Source: Metabacillus rhizolycopersici (GTDB lineage: Bacteria; Bacillota; Bacilli; Bacillales; Bacillaceae). Taken from it: a stretch of 36,031 nt of DNA. The stretch lies in assembly GCF_020075705.1 (NCBI RefSeq), contig NZ_JAIQUM010000055.1, positions 1-36,031 of the forward strand, in the 5' to 3' direction. Position 1 is the stretch's first letter. Every line of letters starts with the position of its first letter. The translations under genes were made by a program, and so were the position numbers. The notes under the pieces are model-generated. The model worked only from the letters and a program-made list of their open reading frames with translations, had not been told where the DNA came from and ran no database searches. Shown in pieces: positions 1 through 6,968 of this stretch.

Positions 1-40
1 CTGTTTAGCTGACGGGATCTATGTCCCACGGGCAGTTACG
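1..40. repeat. Partial copy of a structured repeat
   Basis: The first 40 bases hold GGATCTAT (15-22) followed by ACGGGCAGTTA (28-38). The same two words, in the same order, end the structured repeat at 23584-23712. I read this as the tail of a second copy cut by the window edge, which fits a dispersed repeat. The match is short, so the assignment is moderate. Confidence 0.45.
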
Positions 41-81
41 TTTTACCCCGGCTACCGTTATAATAAAACCATATAAAAAAT

Positions 82-120
82 GGTCAACCAGAAATATTTT
101 CTTATCTGGCTGACCTTATA
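82..120. terminator. Hairpin, possible terminator
   Basis: GGTCA-a-CCAGA (82-92) pairs with TCTGG-c-TGACC (105-115), giving a ten-pair stem with one internal mismatch. Only a weak TTATA follows, so terminator activity is uncertain. No gene is visible upstream within the window. Confidence 0.4.
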
Positions 121-155
121 ATACGAAGGGGCAGTTTGGTTAAGTAAGGGCTCAG

Positions 156-300
156 ATGGTTTTTTCTAATTGCTGTTTCTTGTTTATTTGGTATGAGTGC
201 ATCTGTAGAAGAGTTTGATCCATTAATTGAAACAGTGGAAGAAAACAATCCTGAAGAAACTAAACGAATAGAAGAAATGTTTGGCGGTACCCCTAAGTGA
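156..300 (+). pseudogene. Remnant of a small membrane protein gene
   Basis: A 35-codon frame (193-300) starts at ATG without a ribosome binding site and encodes an acidic tail that begins MSASVEEFDPLIETVEE and ends FGGTPK. Upstream in the same frame there is a hydrophobic stretch, but its only ATG (156) lies in another frame. One frameshift near 160 would join them into a short protein with one membrane segment. I do not recognise the family. It may be a decayed gene tail or chance coding. The rest of 1-450, apart from the repeat, the hairpin and the operator listed separately, holds nothing I can identify. Confidence 0.3.
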
Positions 301-425
301 AAGTTAATGGATAACATTGTGATATGTAGCAAATGTTTTGGGGATTATTGGTTAGTTATAATTCTTTACTAATCGTTCTAAAAAGGGTATGATTTAATCA
401 TGGTTTGAATTTCATGTGTTTATTT

Positions 426-441
426 TAGAACGTTCATTCTA
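426..441. promoter_or_regulatory. TetR-type operator, copy 1
   Basis: TAGAACGTTCATTCTA has outer arms TAGAA/TTCTA around a six-base centre. The identical 16-mer recurs at 1101-1116, before the hydrolase gene. An identical sequence before the regulator and before the operon it abuts is the expected pattern for a self-regulating TetR repressor. It resembles the known NemR box TAGACCGATCGGTCTA in its arms. Confidence 0.7.
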
Positions 442-504
442 CAATGGATTATGACGTTTGTTTTTGTTAGTATTGGTTCATGGATTTTTTTAAGGAGAAA
501 TAAA

Positions 505-1080
505 ATGGCTAGAAGTAAAGAGTTTGACGAAAAAGCAGTATTAAGAAAAGCAATGGAGCTTTTCTGGGAACAGGGTTATGAAAAAACATCCATGCAAGAT
601 TTGGTGGATCATATGGGAATACACCGCAGGAGTATATATGACACATTTGGTGACAAGCGTTCATTGTTTTTAGCTTCCCTTAATCACTATGAAGAGCTCA
701 TCGTCAATGAGATGGAAAGCATAATTAGTAGCACTTCATCCATTAAACAGGCGATACGTGATGTTTTTATTTTCATACTGAATTCCATTGAACAATACCC
801 AAAAGGTTGTCTATCAGTAAATGCAGCCATTGAATTATCTTTGTTAGACAAAGAAATTGGACGCATAGTTACAAAAATGTTTAACCGTACTGAAGATATG
901 TTTAGTAACCTTATAAAACGGGGCCAAACTAGTGGAGAGCTATCAAAAGAAATCGATTCTGATAACACATCTCGTTTCTTACACAACAATTTGGTAGGTA
1001 TAAGAGTACTAATAAAAACTAATTACAATAAAAAAGAATTAGAAGGCATCATCACTCTAGCACTTTCAGTGTTGGACTAG
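505..1080 (+). CDS. TetR/AcrR-family repressor
   Basis: This 191-residue protein has the usual TetR length. Residues 8-52 form the DNA-binding HTH: KAMELFWEQGYEKTSMQDLV, then MGIHRRSIYDTFGDKRSLF, the standard helix-turn-helix ending with F-x-K-x-x-L. The rest is the variable ligand-binding, dimerising helical domain, so the ligand cannot be read. I chose ATG 505 because AAGGAG lies at 492-497 with good spacing. An upstream ATG at 451 would add 18 hydrophobic residues, has no ribosome binding site and would place the operator close against the start. The gene sits upstream of a hydrolase and an old yellow enzyme, and the same 16-bp operator lies before both units. By analogy with NemR-NemA, an electrophile or quinone sensor is likely (inference). 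Confidence 0.9.
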   Translation: MARSKEFDEKAVLRKAMELFWEQGYEKTSMQDLVDHMGIHRRSIYDTFGDKRSLFLASLNHYEELIVNEMESIISSTSSIKQAIRDVFIFILNSIEQYPKGCLSVNAAIELSLLDKEIGRIVTKMFNRTEDMFSNLIKRGQTSGELSKEIDSDNTSRFLHNNLVGIRVLIKTNYNKKELEGIITLALSVLD

Positions 1081-1100
1081 CTTTCTTTTTTTACCTTTTT

Positions 1101-1116
1101 TAGAACGTTCATTCTA
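1101..1116. promoter_or_regulatory. TetR-type operator, copy 2
   Basis: An exact repeat of the 16-mer at 426-441, lying 75 bases before the hydrolase start. A candidate -10 (CATAAT at 1139, or TATAAA at 1152) lies downstream, so a bound repressor would block the promoter of the hydrolase-OYE pair. Confidence 0.7.
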
Positions 1117-1190
1117 AAATTAATATGAAACAAACCATCATAATGCATACTTATAAAATCGTTTTTTAATTTCTAAGGAGGAACACAAAA

Positions 1191-2039
1191 ATGACAAACT
1201 TTAAAATACCAACAGAATCAGAATTTATTGAAGCAGATGGAACTCGTTACGCATATAGAAAATTTGGTACACAAGATGGTATACCAGTAGTATTTCTTGT
1301 TCACTTTAGAGGAACGATGGAAAACTGGGATCCAAACATGCTTGAACCTATTGCAAATACACGCCCAGTAATCTTATTTGACAATAAAGGGGTTGGTGAG
1401 ACCGATGGACTAACGCCTACTACAATTGCTGATATGGCAAAAGATACAGCAACATTTATAAAAGCTCTTGGATTAGAACAAGTTGACATTCTTGGTTTTT
1501 CTATTGGTGGCATGGTTGCACAAGAGCTAGCTTTACAAGAAGGAGATTTAGTAAGAAAAATTATTATGGCAGGTACTTCGCCTGAATCTGGTATTAATCC
1601 AAATCCAGAGATTTTTGAAAGAATGAATCGTCACGGCGGAACGGAAGAAGATGGAATAAATGATTTTATGTTCTTTTTCTACGAACAAACCGAAACAAGT
1701 AAATCTGTAGGAATGGCTTCACTACAAAGAATTTTTAATCAGAAAAAAGTAAACAGTTCAGAACAAGTAAAAGAGGCACAATTACAAGCCATTGCAAAAT
1801 GGGCTAAACAAAAATCTAATCATGATTATGAATGGTTGCAAAACATCAAACACCCTGTACTTGTTACTAATGGTGTTAATGATGTGATGGTACCGACTAA
1901 AAACAGTTATATCTTAACAGAGAAATTACCCAAAGCACAGCTGATTATATATCCTGATTCTGGTCACGGGCATCTGTTTCAATTTCCAGAACTATTTGCA
2001 GAACACGTAAATTCATTTCTTGATTCTAATTCTTATTAA
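1191..2039 (+). CDS. Alpha/beta-fold hydrolase
   Basis: The 282-residue protein has the full alpha/beta hydrolase architecture. The nucleophile elbow is LGFSIGGM with Ser104. The acid is probably Asp231 in TNGVNDVMVP, and the catalytic histidine is His259 in PDSGHGH. The oxyanion region is LVHFRGTMENW near residues 37-46, where the usual HG is HF. Family members of this type act on esters, lactones or C-C bonds; the substrate cannot be read from sequence. There is no signal peptide, so it is cytoplasmic. AGGAGG at 1174-1179 supports ATG 1191. It is followed after 14 bases by an OYE-family reductase, so the two are cotranscribed and presumably act on related reactive carbonyl compounds under the upstream TetR repressor. 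Confidence 0.88.
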   Translation: MTNFKIPTESEFIEADGTRYAYRKFGTQDGIPVVFLVHFRGTMENWDPNMLEPIANTRPVILFDNKGVGETDGLTPTTIADMAKDTATFIKALGLEQVDILGFSIGGMVAQELALQEGDLVRKIIMAGTSPESGINPNPEIFERMNRHGGTEEDGINDFMFFFYEQTETSKSVGMASLQRIFNQKKVNSSEQVKEAQLQAIAKWAKQKSNHDYEWLQNIKHPVLVTNGVNDVMVPTKNSYILTEKLPKAQLIIYPDSGHGHLFQFPELFAEHVNSFLDSNSY

Positions 2040-2053
2040 AAAGGAGTATTCAT

Positions 2054-3112
2054 ATGAGCAGATTATTTGAAAAAGTTCGTATCGGAAACATTGACTTAAA
2101 AAATCGTATAGGTATGGCTCCGATGACTAGAAGTAGAGCTTTACCAGATGGTACGCCGAGCGATTTAGTAGCAGAGTACTATGGTCAGCGTGCTTCAGTC
2201 GGTTTAATTATAAGCGAAGGAACCCAACCTTCAGATGATGGGCAAGGTTACACTAATACACCTGGTATTTATACAGAAAATCATATTAAAGGGTGGAAAA
2301 AAGTAACTTCTAAAGTTCATAGTGAAGGCGGTCATATTTTTGTTCAGCTTATGCATGTGGGACGTGTATCACACCCTGATAACACACCTCACCACCGCCA
2401 AGCAGTTGCACCGTCAGCTATTGCACCTGGTGTAGAAATTTTCACGGCAGAAGGAAAGAAAGAAATTCCAACACCAAGAGAATTGAGTGAGCTTGAGATA
2501 AAAGATGTTATCAATGAGTTTCGTTTAGCAGCACGTTCGGCAATTGAAGCTGGTGCAGACGGAGTTGAAATTCACGGAGCGAATGGTTATCTGATCCAAC
2601 AATTCCTTAGTGAAAACTCCAATCATCGTCAAGATGCATACGGTGGTACGATTGAGGGTCGTTCTCGATTCGCTATTGAAGTAGCTAAAGCAGTTGTTGA
2701 TGAAATAGGAGCAGAAAGAACAGGCATCCGTTTTTCTCCTCAAGGAACACTGCAAGGCATTGATGAGGGGGAAAATAGCCTTGAGATGTATCGCTATTTA
2801 ATAAGTGAATTAAATAAGCTTAACCTTTCATATCTGCATTTAATGCACTTTGGAAACGAGCAATTCCTAAAAGATGTGCGTCAACTTTGGGATCAATCAC
2901 TTCTTGTTAACCGACCAGGTCGTCCTCTAGATCAACTTTCGTCTGATGTAGATAATAATCTTGCAGATGTTGTCACAGTAGGCACTTGGGTACTAGCTAA
3001 TCCAGACTTTGTAGAACGGATTCAATCAGGTGCTCCCCTAAACGAACCTGATAAAAACACGCTCTATGCAGGAGGAAAAGAAGGTTATACAGATTATCCT
3101 TTCTTAAAATAA
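2054..3112 (+). CDS. Old yellow enzyme-family NAD(P)H:flavin oxidoreductase
   Basis: The 352-residue protein is a complete FMN TIM barrel of the OYE/NemA family. The start LFEKVRIGNIDLKNRIGMAP is followed by MTRSR with Thr25 near the flavin. The substrate-binding pair is His174/Asn177 in EIHGANGYLIQQF, and the family NHRQDAYGG motif follows at about 190-198. Such enzymes reduce the C=C bond of alpha,beta-unsaturated carbonyls, nitroesters or quinones using NAD(P)H. AAAGGAG at 2040-2046 supports ATG 2054. The usual RLSP is RFSP here. It forms an operon with the hydrolase and ends at a strong terminator. The TetR context with NemR-like operators supports detoxification of electrophiles (inference). 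Confidence 0.93.
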   Translation: MSRLFEKVRIGNIDLKNRIGMAPMTRSRALPDGTPSDLVAEYYGQRASVGLIISEGTQPSDDGQGYTNTPGIYTENHIKGWKKVTSKVHSEGGHIFVQLMHVGRVSHPDNTPHHRQAVAPSAIAPGVEIFTAEGKKEIPTPRELSELEIKDVINEFRLAARSAIEAGADGVEIHGANGYLIQQFLSENSNHRQDAYGGTIEGRSRFAIEVAKAVVDEIGAERTGIRFSPQGTLQGIDEGENSLEMYRYLISELNKLNLSYLHLMHFGNEQFLKDVRQLWDQSLLVNRPGRPLDQLSSDVDNNLADVVTVGTWVLANPDFVERIQSGAPLNEPDKNTLYAGGKEGYTDYPFLK

Positions 3113-3121
3113 TTTATTTAA

Positions 3122-3160
3122 TATGAATATCCCATCTAGGGATATTCATAATCTTTTTTC
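3122..3160 (+). terminator. Rho-independent terminator
   Basis: ATGAATATCCC (3123-3133) pairs perfectly with GGGATATTCAT (3139-3149) around a five-base loop, followed by a T-rich tail to 3160. It closes the hydrolase-OYE unit and separates it from the MDR gene. Confidence 0.9.
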
Positions 3161-3215
3161 TTAGGTTCGTTATGAAAAGATACATGTGCGTTAAATAAAA
3201 ATGTGGAGGATTGTA

Positions 3216-4208
3216 ATGAAAGCTTTAGCAATTGAAAACTACGGTAAAAAACCAAATTTTTTAGACTTCCCTATGCCCAAAATAAATAATGACGAGGTCT
3301 TAGTTGAGATATATGCGGCAAGTATAAATCCTCTTGATACAAAAATTCGAAAAGGTGAATTAAAATTATTATTGAAATACAAGATGCCGTTAATTTTAGG
3401 AAACGATTTTTCTGGAAAAATTGTTGAAGTAGGTACTAGTGTCACGAAGTTTAAAGTCGGTGATGAGGTATATGGTCGACCTAGAGCAAATAAAATGGGA
3501 ACTTTTACTGAATATCTCTCTGTTAACCAAGAAGATATTGCATTAAAACCTAAAAATTTAAGTTTTGAAGAAGCCGCCTCCATCCCTCTAGTCGGATTGA
3601 CATCCTACCAAGCTTTACATGATATTCTGCGAATTGAAAAAGGACATAAAATATTAATACATGCAGGATCAGGGGGAGTAGGAACATTTGCTATCCAACT
3701 TGCAAAACATATGGGTGCTTTTGTCGCAACTACAGCTAGTGATGGTAGTGATTTAGTAAAATCTCTTGGAGCTGACGAAGTTATTAATTACAAGACAGAA
3801 AAGTTCGAACATTCGATTCGTGACTACAACGCAGTTCTTGATACCATTGGGGGGGCGACGTTAGAGAGATCATTTGTAACATTAAAAAAAGGAGGAAAGA
3901 TTGTTTCTATATCTGGAATCCCGAATGTTCGCTTTGCTAAAGAAAACGGATTTAGCTCATTAAAAAAAACCTTATTTTCAATTGCAAGTTATAAACTTAC
4001 GAAGCTAGAAAAAAAACATAATGTCCAATACATGTTTCTTTTTATGAAGCATAGTGGAGAGCAGTTGAAAATTTTAACAGAAATGTTAGAGTCAGAAGTG
4101 ATTAAGCCTACACTTGATAAAGTTTTTATTTTCGAAGATGCCCAAAAAGCATTGGAGTATGCAGAGGCGGGAAGAGCAAAAGGAAAAATAATACTTAAAT
4201 TAAAATGA
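3216..4208 (+). CDS. Zinc-less medium-chain dehydrogenase (quinone reductase-type)
   Basis: The 330-residue protein is a quinone oxidoreductase-type member of the MDR superfamily. The N-terminal GroES-like domain shows the substrate-pocket line AASINPLDTKIRKG and the LGNDFSGKIVEVG strand. The Rossmann part has HAGSGGVGTFAIQLAKHMGA at about residues 147-166, the NADP-binding turn. The catalytic-zinc cysteine and the four-cysteine structural lobe are absent, so it should use NADPH without metal to reduce quinones or enones. ATG 3216 is preceded by TGGAGG at 3204-3209; an in-frame ATG at 3201 lacks a binding site. It has its own terminator and lies beyond that of the OYE operon, but its chemistry fits the same stress theme. 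Confidence 0.88.
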   Translation: MKALAIENYGKKPNFLDFPMPKINNDEVLVEIYAASINPLDTKIRKGELKLLLKYKMPLILGNDFSGKIVEVGTSVTKFKVGDEVYGRPRANKMGTFTEYLSVNQEDIALKPKNLSFEEAASIPLVGLTSYQALHDILRIEKGHKILIHAGSGGVGTFAIQLAKHMGAFVATTASDGSDLVKSLGADEVINYKTEKFEHSIRDYNAVLDTIGGATLERSFVTLKKGGKIVSISGIPNVRFAKENGFSSLKKTLFSIASYKLTKLEKKHNVQYMFLFMKHSGEQLKILTEMLESEVIKPTLDKVFIFEDAQKALEYAEAGRAKGKIILKLK

Positions 4209-4220
4209 TTAGTCTTATCT

Positions 4221-4258
4221 AACAAACCTTTCCTTAGGTAGAAAGTGTTTGTTTTTTT
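4221..4258 (+). terminator. Rho-independent terminator
   Basis: AACAAAC-CTTTC (4221-4232) pairs with GAAAG-t-GTTTGTT (4241-4253), followed by five more T. It ends the MDR gene. Confidence 0.85.
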
Positions 4259-4259
4259 A

Positions 4260-4731
4260 ACTTATCGAGGTTGCTTATAGAACTGATATGAACGAAACTG
4301 TCAACCCACCACACTAAAATGGTTTTAAATGGTGTTTCATTCAGTAATGAATAGAGTTATTCCTTGTTCAACTTATAAACCAAATATCCTTTCGGATTTA
4401 GCTTGTCAAGGGTGCACTTTCCCTTGATAAGCTAAATCCGAGAGGGATACAATCCTCAAAGTTGAAAAGGATAACCTTAAAAACTTGGCACGAAGGCAAA
4501 AACGTTGACGGTGGTATACAAACTGATATGCGTGGGTTGGGTACCACATTTCACTCCATCCGTCACGGAGCTGCCTCGGACTAACGGCGCACGTTCAGTT
4601 CTTCGAACTTAGTGCATAGTTCAACATGAGGGTTCTCCTTCCCGGGGATTTGCCTCCGAGCCAAATCTTCAATATCAACAAATCACAAAATTAGAATATA
4701 CACGACCTACATGGAATTACTTTTAATTTAC
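4260..4731 (-). mobile_element. IS110-family 3' non-coding end, possible guide-RNA region
   Basis: This gene-free stretch follows the IS110-type transposase remnant on the minus strand. It holds a near-perfect hairpin (4395-4441: CGGATTTAGCTTGTCAAGGG, 8-base loop, then its near-exact complement), a GC-rich block rich in inverted repeats (about 4555-4670), and a direct repeat AACTGATATG (4282-4291 and 4504-4513), each copy preceded by TATA and one or two more bases. In IS1111-type members of the IS110 family the non-coding RNA that guides the recombinase lies downstream of the transposase (established). I infer that this region is that end. The outer boundary of the element is not resolved. 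Confidence 0.45.
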
Positions 4732-5350
4732 TTAAGCAACATTCGATTCAATTAATTGTTTATTCTCAATAGCGCACCCAATAGCCCAAATAAATCCAAG
4801 CAATTCCCTAGCGACAGCAACAACAGCTACTTTTCCACCTTTTCCTTTAGAGGAGATGCGATGGTATTTCATATGAAGACGGTGTTGAGCTTTCCAAGCA
4901 ATACGTTTTGCCTCTGGATCTTGACCTTCTTGGCGTTTAAGCAATTCACCTTTAAGAGATGGTCGATGACGATAAGACCAACAAACCTCTACAATGGACC
5001 GGCGAATTTGCGAGTTTCCAGTCTTCGTAATCGAACCTTGCCAACGATTTGATCCACTAGAGTAATCTTTAGGTACGAGTCCAGCATAGGACATCAGTTG
5101 TCTTGGGTTTGAAAAGCGAGAAAACTGTCCTATTTCAGCTACTAAGGTAACTGCAGTTACTTCTGCAACTCCTCTTAATGTTTGAAGTGCTTGAATGGCA
5201 GGTGCGTGTTCACTTTGTAAAGCCTCTTCATGGATTTGATCCTCAATTCGCTTCATACGATCTTCAACTTCATTGATTGCATGGAGATATTCTTGAAAAA
5301 CAATACGTTGAGAAGCTCTTTCAAATGTTAATCGTTTTAACCACTCACGA
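4732..5350 (-). pseudogene. IS110-family transposase, N-terminus lost
   Basis: About 206 codons remain of a protein that is normally about 400 residues. They carry the C-terminal Tnp_20 (IS116/IS110/IS902) domain: a coiled region, then LQTLRGVAEVTAVTLVAEIG, FSRFSNPRQLMSYAGLVP, the serine-rich SSGSNRWQG and ITKTGNSQIRRSIVE. The N-terminal DEDD nuclease half is gone. The frame stays open into the inverted repeat of the IS6 element and picks up 24 foreign residues to 5421, but IS110-like sequence stops at 5350. The cut at the exact IS6 end shows that IS6 insertion, or a deletion next to it, removed the 5' half. It is not functional as it stands. Confidence 0.88.
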
Positions 5351-6212
5351 GGTTCTGGGGCAAAAACTTGAAGAAAATATAAAAAAGCGAAAGATTTCCA
5401 GTGACCCCTGGTCTTATGCAACTAGTCCAAACAGTTGATGGATGAATTCTTTTTGATTTTGGACAGACTTCTCCCTTTGAAGAGTCTGTCCTTTTTTGAT
5501 CATGTGCATAGCCTCTAGCCCCGCAATAATTCGTTTGGCAGTCCGTAAGGACTTTAATCCAAGCATCGGGCGAATTCGTTTTTTAATAAAGCGATGATCC
5601 TGTTCCACGATATTGTTGAGATATTTAACTTGCCTTAGTTGGATGCCTTCAGGCATCTGTTTTTCTTCTTTTAACTCTTGAATAGCGATGGGATAAGTTG
5701 GGTTCTTGTCTACTGTTATCACACGAGGCTTAGAAACGTGCGAAAAAGCCAAGGCTTTCTTAAAAAAGCGCTTGGCTGCTTGTTTATTTCTTGCTTTACT
5801 TAGATAAAAATCAATGGTATTCCCTTCTGAATCAACGGCACGATACAGATACATCCATTGACCTTTGACTTTTACATAGGTTTCATCTACTCTCCAGGAA
5901 TCATTGGTTGACTTAAGATGACGCCGTACTCTTTCATCTAATTCAGGCCCATATTGGTGTACCCAACGCATAATCGTTGTGTGAGCCATGGATAAGCCTC
6001 GTTCCTTCATCATTTCCACCAAATCACGAAAACTGAGGCTGTACCGTAGGTACCATCTAACCGTTAATAAAATAATGTCAGGCTGATAATGCTTCCATTT
6101 GAATTCTACTGGTTTTTTCAGACCGATACACGTCCTTTTTAGTTTAGTAGTATCAGTATATCCAAGATTTAGAGATTAGTTTCAAGTTAGCTGAAATTTT
6201 TGCACCAGAACC
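5351..6212 (-). mobile_element. IS6-family insertion sequence
   Basis: The element is 862 bp, a usual IS6/IS26/IS240 length. The left terminal repeat GGTTCTGGGGCAAAAACTT (5351-5369) matches the inverted right end GGTTCTGGTGCAAAAATTT (6212-6194) at 17 of 19 bases. The eight bases outside each end differ (ACTCACGA on the left, CTTCAATA on the right), so there is no target duplication. The flanks are also unrelated: IS110 transposase on the left and the tail of another gene on the right. That pattern points to an IS-mediated deletion or rearrangement after insertion. Confidence 0.88.
5414..6121 (-). CDS. IS6-family DDE transposase
   Basis: The protein has the DD(34)E catalytic core of IS6 transposases: Asp in SWRVDETYVK, Asp in VITVDKNPTY and Glu in LNNIVEQDHRFIKKR, with 34 residues between the last two. 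An N-terminal helix-turn-helix (SLSFRDLVEMM, AHTTIMRWVHQYGPELDE) precedes it. The first ATG (6022) would remove the conserved segment WKHYQPDIILLTVRWYLRY, which is intact in frame upstream, so the real start must lie near 6121. No ATG, GTG or TTG exists there in frame. A CTG at 6121 with AAAGGA upstream is possible, or the start codon is mutated and the copy may be weak or dead. Confidence 0.88.
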   Translation of the reverse strand: MKKPVEFKWKHYQPDIILLTVRWYLRYSLSFRDLVEMMKERGLSMAHTTIMRWVHQYGPELDERVRRHLKSTNDSWRVDETYVKVKGQWMYLYRAVDSEGNTIDFYLSKARNKQAAKRFFKKALAFSHVSKPRVITVDKNPTYPIAIQELKEEKQMPEGIQLRQVKYLNNIVEQDHRFIKKRIRPMLGLKSLRTAKRIIAGLEAMHMIKKGQTLQREKSVQNQKEFIHQLFGLVA

Positions 6213-6390
6213 CTTCAATACGTACGTTGAGGATTTTGAAGATATGTTAGAAGAAGCAAGAATTGAATTGACTGTTGAAGATTATTGGAAACAATATGCT
6301 TATGAATCTTATAGAGACGCCAAATTAGATTGGGAAGCAGATATGGTAGATTTAGCAGAACAACAAAGAGGTGGGTTTAATAGAGATTAG
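6213..6390 (+). pseudogene. C-terminal remnant of an unrecognised gene
   Basis: An open frame runs from the IS6 right end to TAG 6388 and encodes an acidic tail rich in Asp, Glu, Trp and Tyr (YVEDFEDMLEEARIELTVED, later DYWKQYAYESYRDAKLDWEAD). It has no start signal of its own; the first ATG (6244) has no binding site. I read it as the 3' end of a gene whose front was lost in the IS6 rearrangement. I do not recognise the family. Confidence 0.5.
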
Positions 6391-6602
6391 GATGATATAC
6401 TGTAAAACCAAACTTCATAGCCGACTTGAAATTAAAGATTAAGATCAACGAAACAGGCGCTTTTGTTGAATAAGAGATCGTCTTTGGACGAACTTTTTTA
6501 GAGAGTAAACATGATCTCTAGAATATTTAATATAAGGTCTATCAAAAACATTCGTTTATGACAGATTGATTTTGAAGTAAGTTTAGATAGAAAAAAAGTA
6601 CA

Positions 6603-6629
6603 AAAAGAGGTGAATATACACCTCTTTTT
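6603..6629. terminator. Bidirectional terminator
   Basis: AAAAGAGGTG (6604-6613) pairs with CACCTCTTTT (6619-6628) around a six-base loop. The A/T ends allow it to act on both strands. Confidence 0.8.
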
Positions 6630-6714
6630 AATTATCTCAAAAACCATGGTTTTTGAGAGTGTGGAATGTGAGCTTTAGTCTTATAGAAGAGTTAGGAGAA
6701 AGGTATTTATAACG

Positions 6715-6766
6715 AGATATATTTCCAAATAGGAAAGTTCTTTCCTTCGGAAATATATCTTTTTTT
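6715..6766 (+). terminator. Rho-independent terminator
   Basis: AGATATATTTCC (6715-6726) pairs with GGAAATATATCT (6749-6760), followed by TTTTTT. The loop contains the palindrome GGAAAGTTCTTTCC (6732-6745). Confidence 0.8.
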
Positions 6767-6866
6767 GAATTGTTATTCACCAATTTATAGGCATTTAAAT
6801 TAACTATATTACAATTGTTTAGATAAAATTAAGGTTGTTATAAATGATAATTATTTTAAAAAATGT

Positions 6867-6895
6867 TTGACTAATTAAATGTAACTGCTTACAAT
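6867..6895 (+). promoter_or_regulatory. Sigma-A promoter of the sugar operon
   Basis: TTGACT (6867-6872) and TACAAT (6890-6895) are 17 bases apart, close to the sigma-A consensus. Ten bases after the -10 lies the palindrome GGAAAGAACTTTCC (6906-6919), at or just after the expected start of transcription. Confidence 0.8.
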
Positions 6896-6905
6896 GTAAA
6901 TTAAG

Positions 6906-6919
6906 GGAAAGAACTTTCC
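6906..6919. promoter_or_regulatory. Candidate operator overlapping the transcription start
   Basis: GGAAAGAACTTTCC is a 14-bp inverted repeat. The same repeat, read on the other strand, occurs at 6732-6745, 174 bp upstream centre to centre. The position right behind the -10 suits a repressor site. The LacI regulator encoded downstream at 10822 is the natural candidate, though the centre lacks the usual CG of LacI-family operators. Confidence 0.5.
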
Positions 6920-6968
6920 TAAATTTGATGAAAGTATAAACTACATAAATTTTCAGGAGGTTATTTTT

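Larger units (their letters stand above)
6391..6866. other. Intergenic: two terminators and a palindrome
   Basis: No gene is visible. The stretch holds two strong terminators (6603-6629 and 6715-6766, listed separately) and between them a 22-bp perfect palindrome at 6636-6657 centred on CCATGG. The first copy of the GGAAAGNNCTTTCC palindrome (6732-6745) sits in the loop of the second terminator. Confidence 0.6.

Noticed and set aside
102..332. 76-codon minus-strand frame at the window start
   Set aside because: No ribosome binding site and a composition typical of a shadow; the plus strand carries a more protein-like tail.
4395..4441. Long hairpin read as a plain terminator
   Set aside because: No T run follows on either strand; its position in the IS110 end fits a structural RNA or IS end better.
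4756..5052. 98-codon plus-strand frame
   Set aside because: It lies fully antisense to the conserved IS110 transposase domain.
6636..6657. 22-bp perfect palindrome taken as an operator
   Set aside because: No promoter lies nearby and it sits between two terminators, so I only mention it in the intergenic entry.
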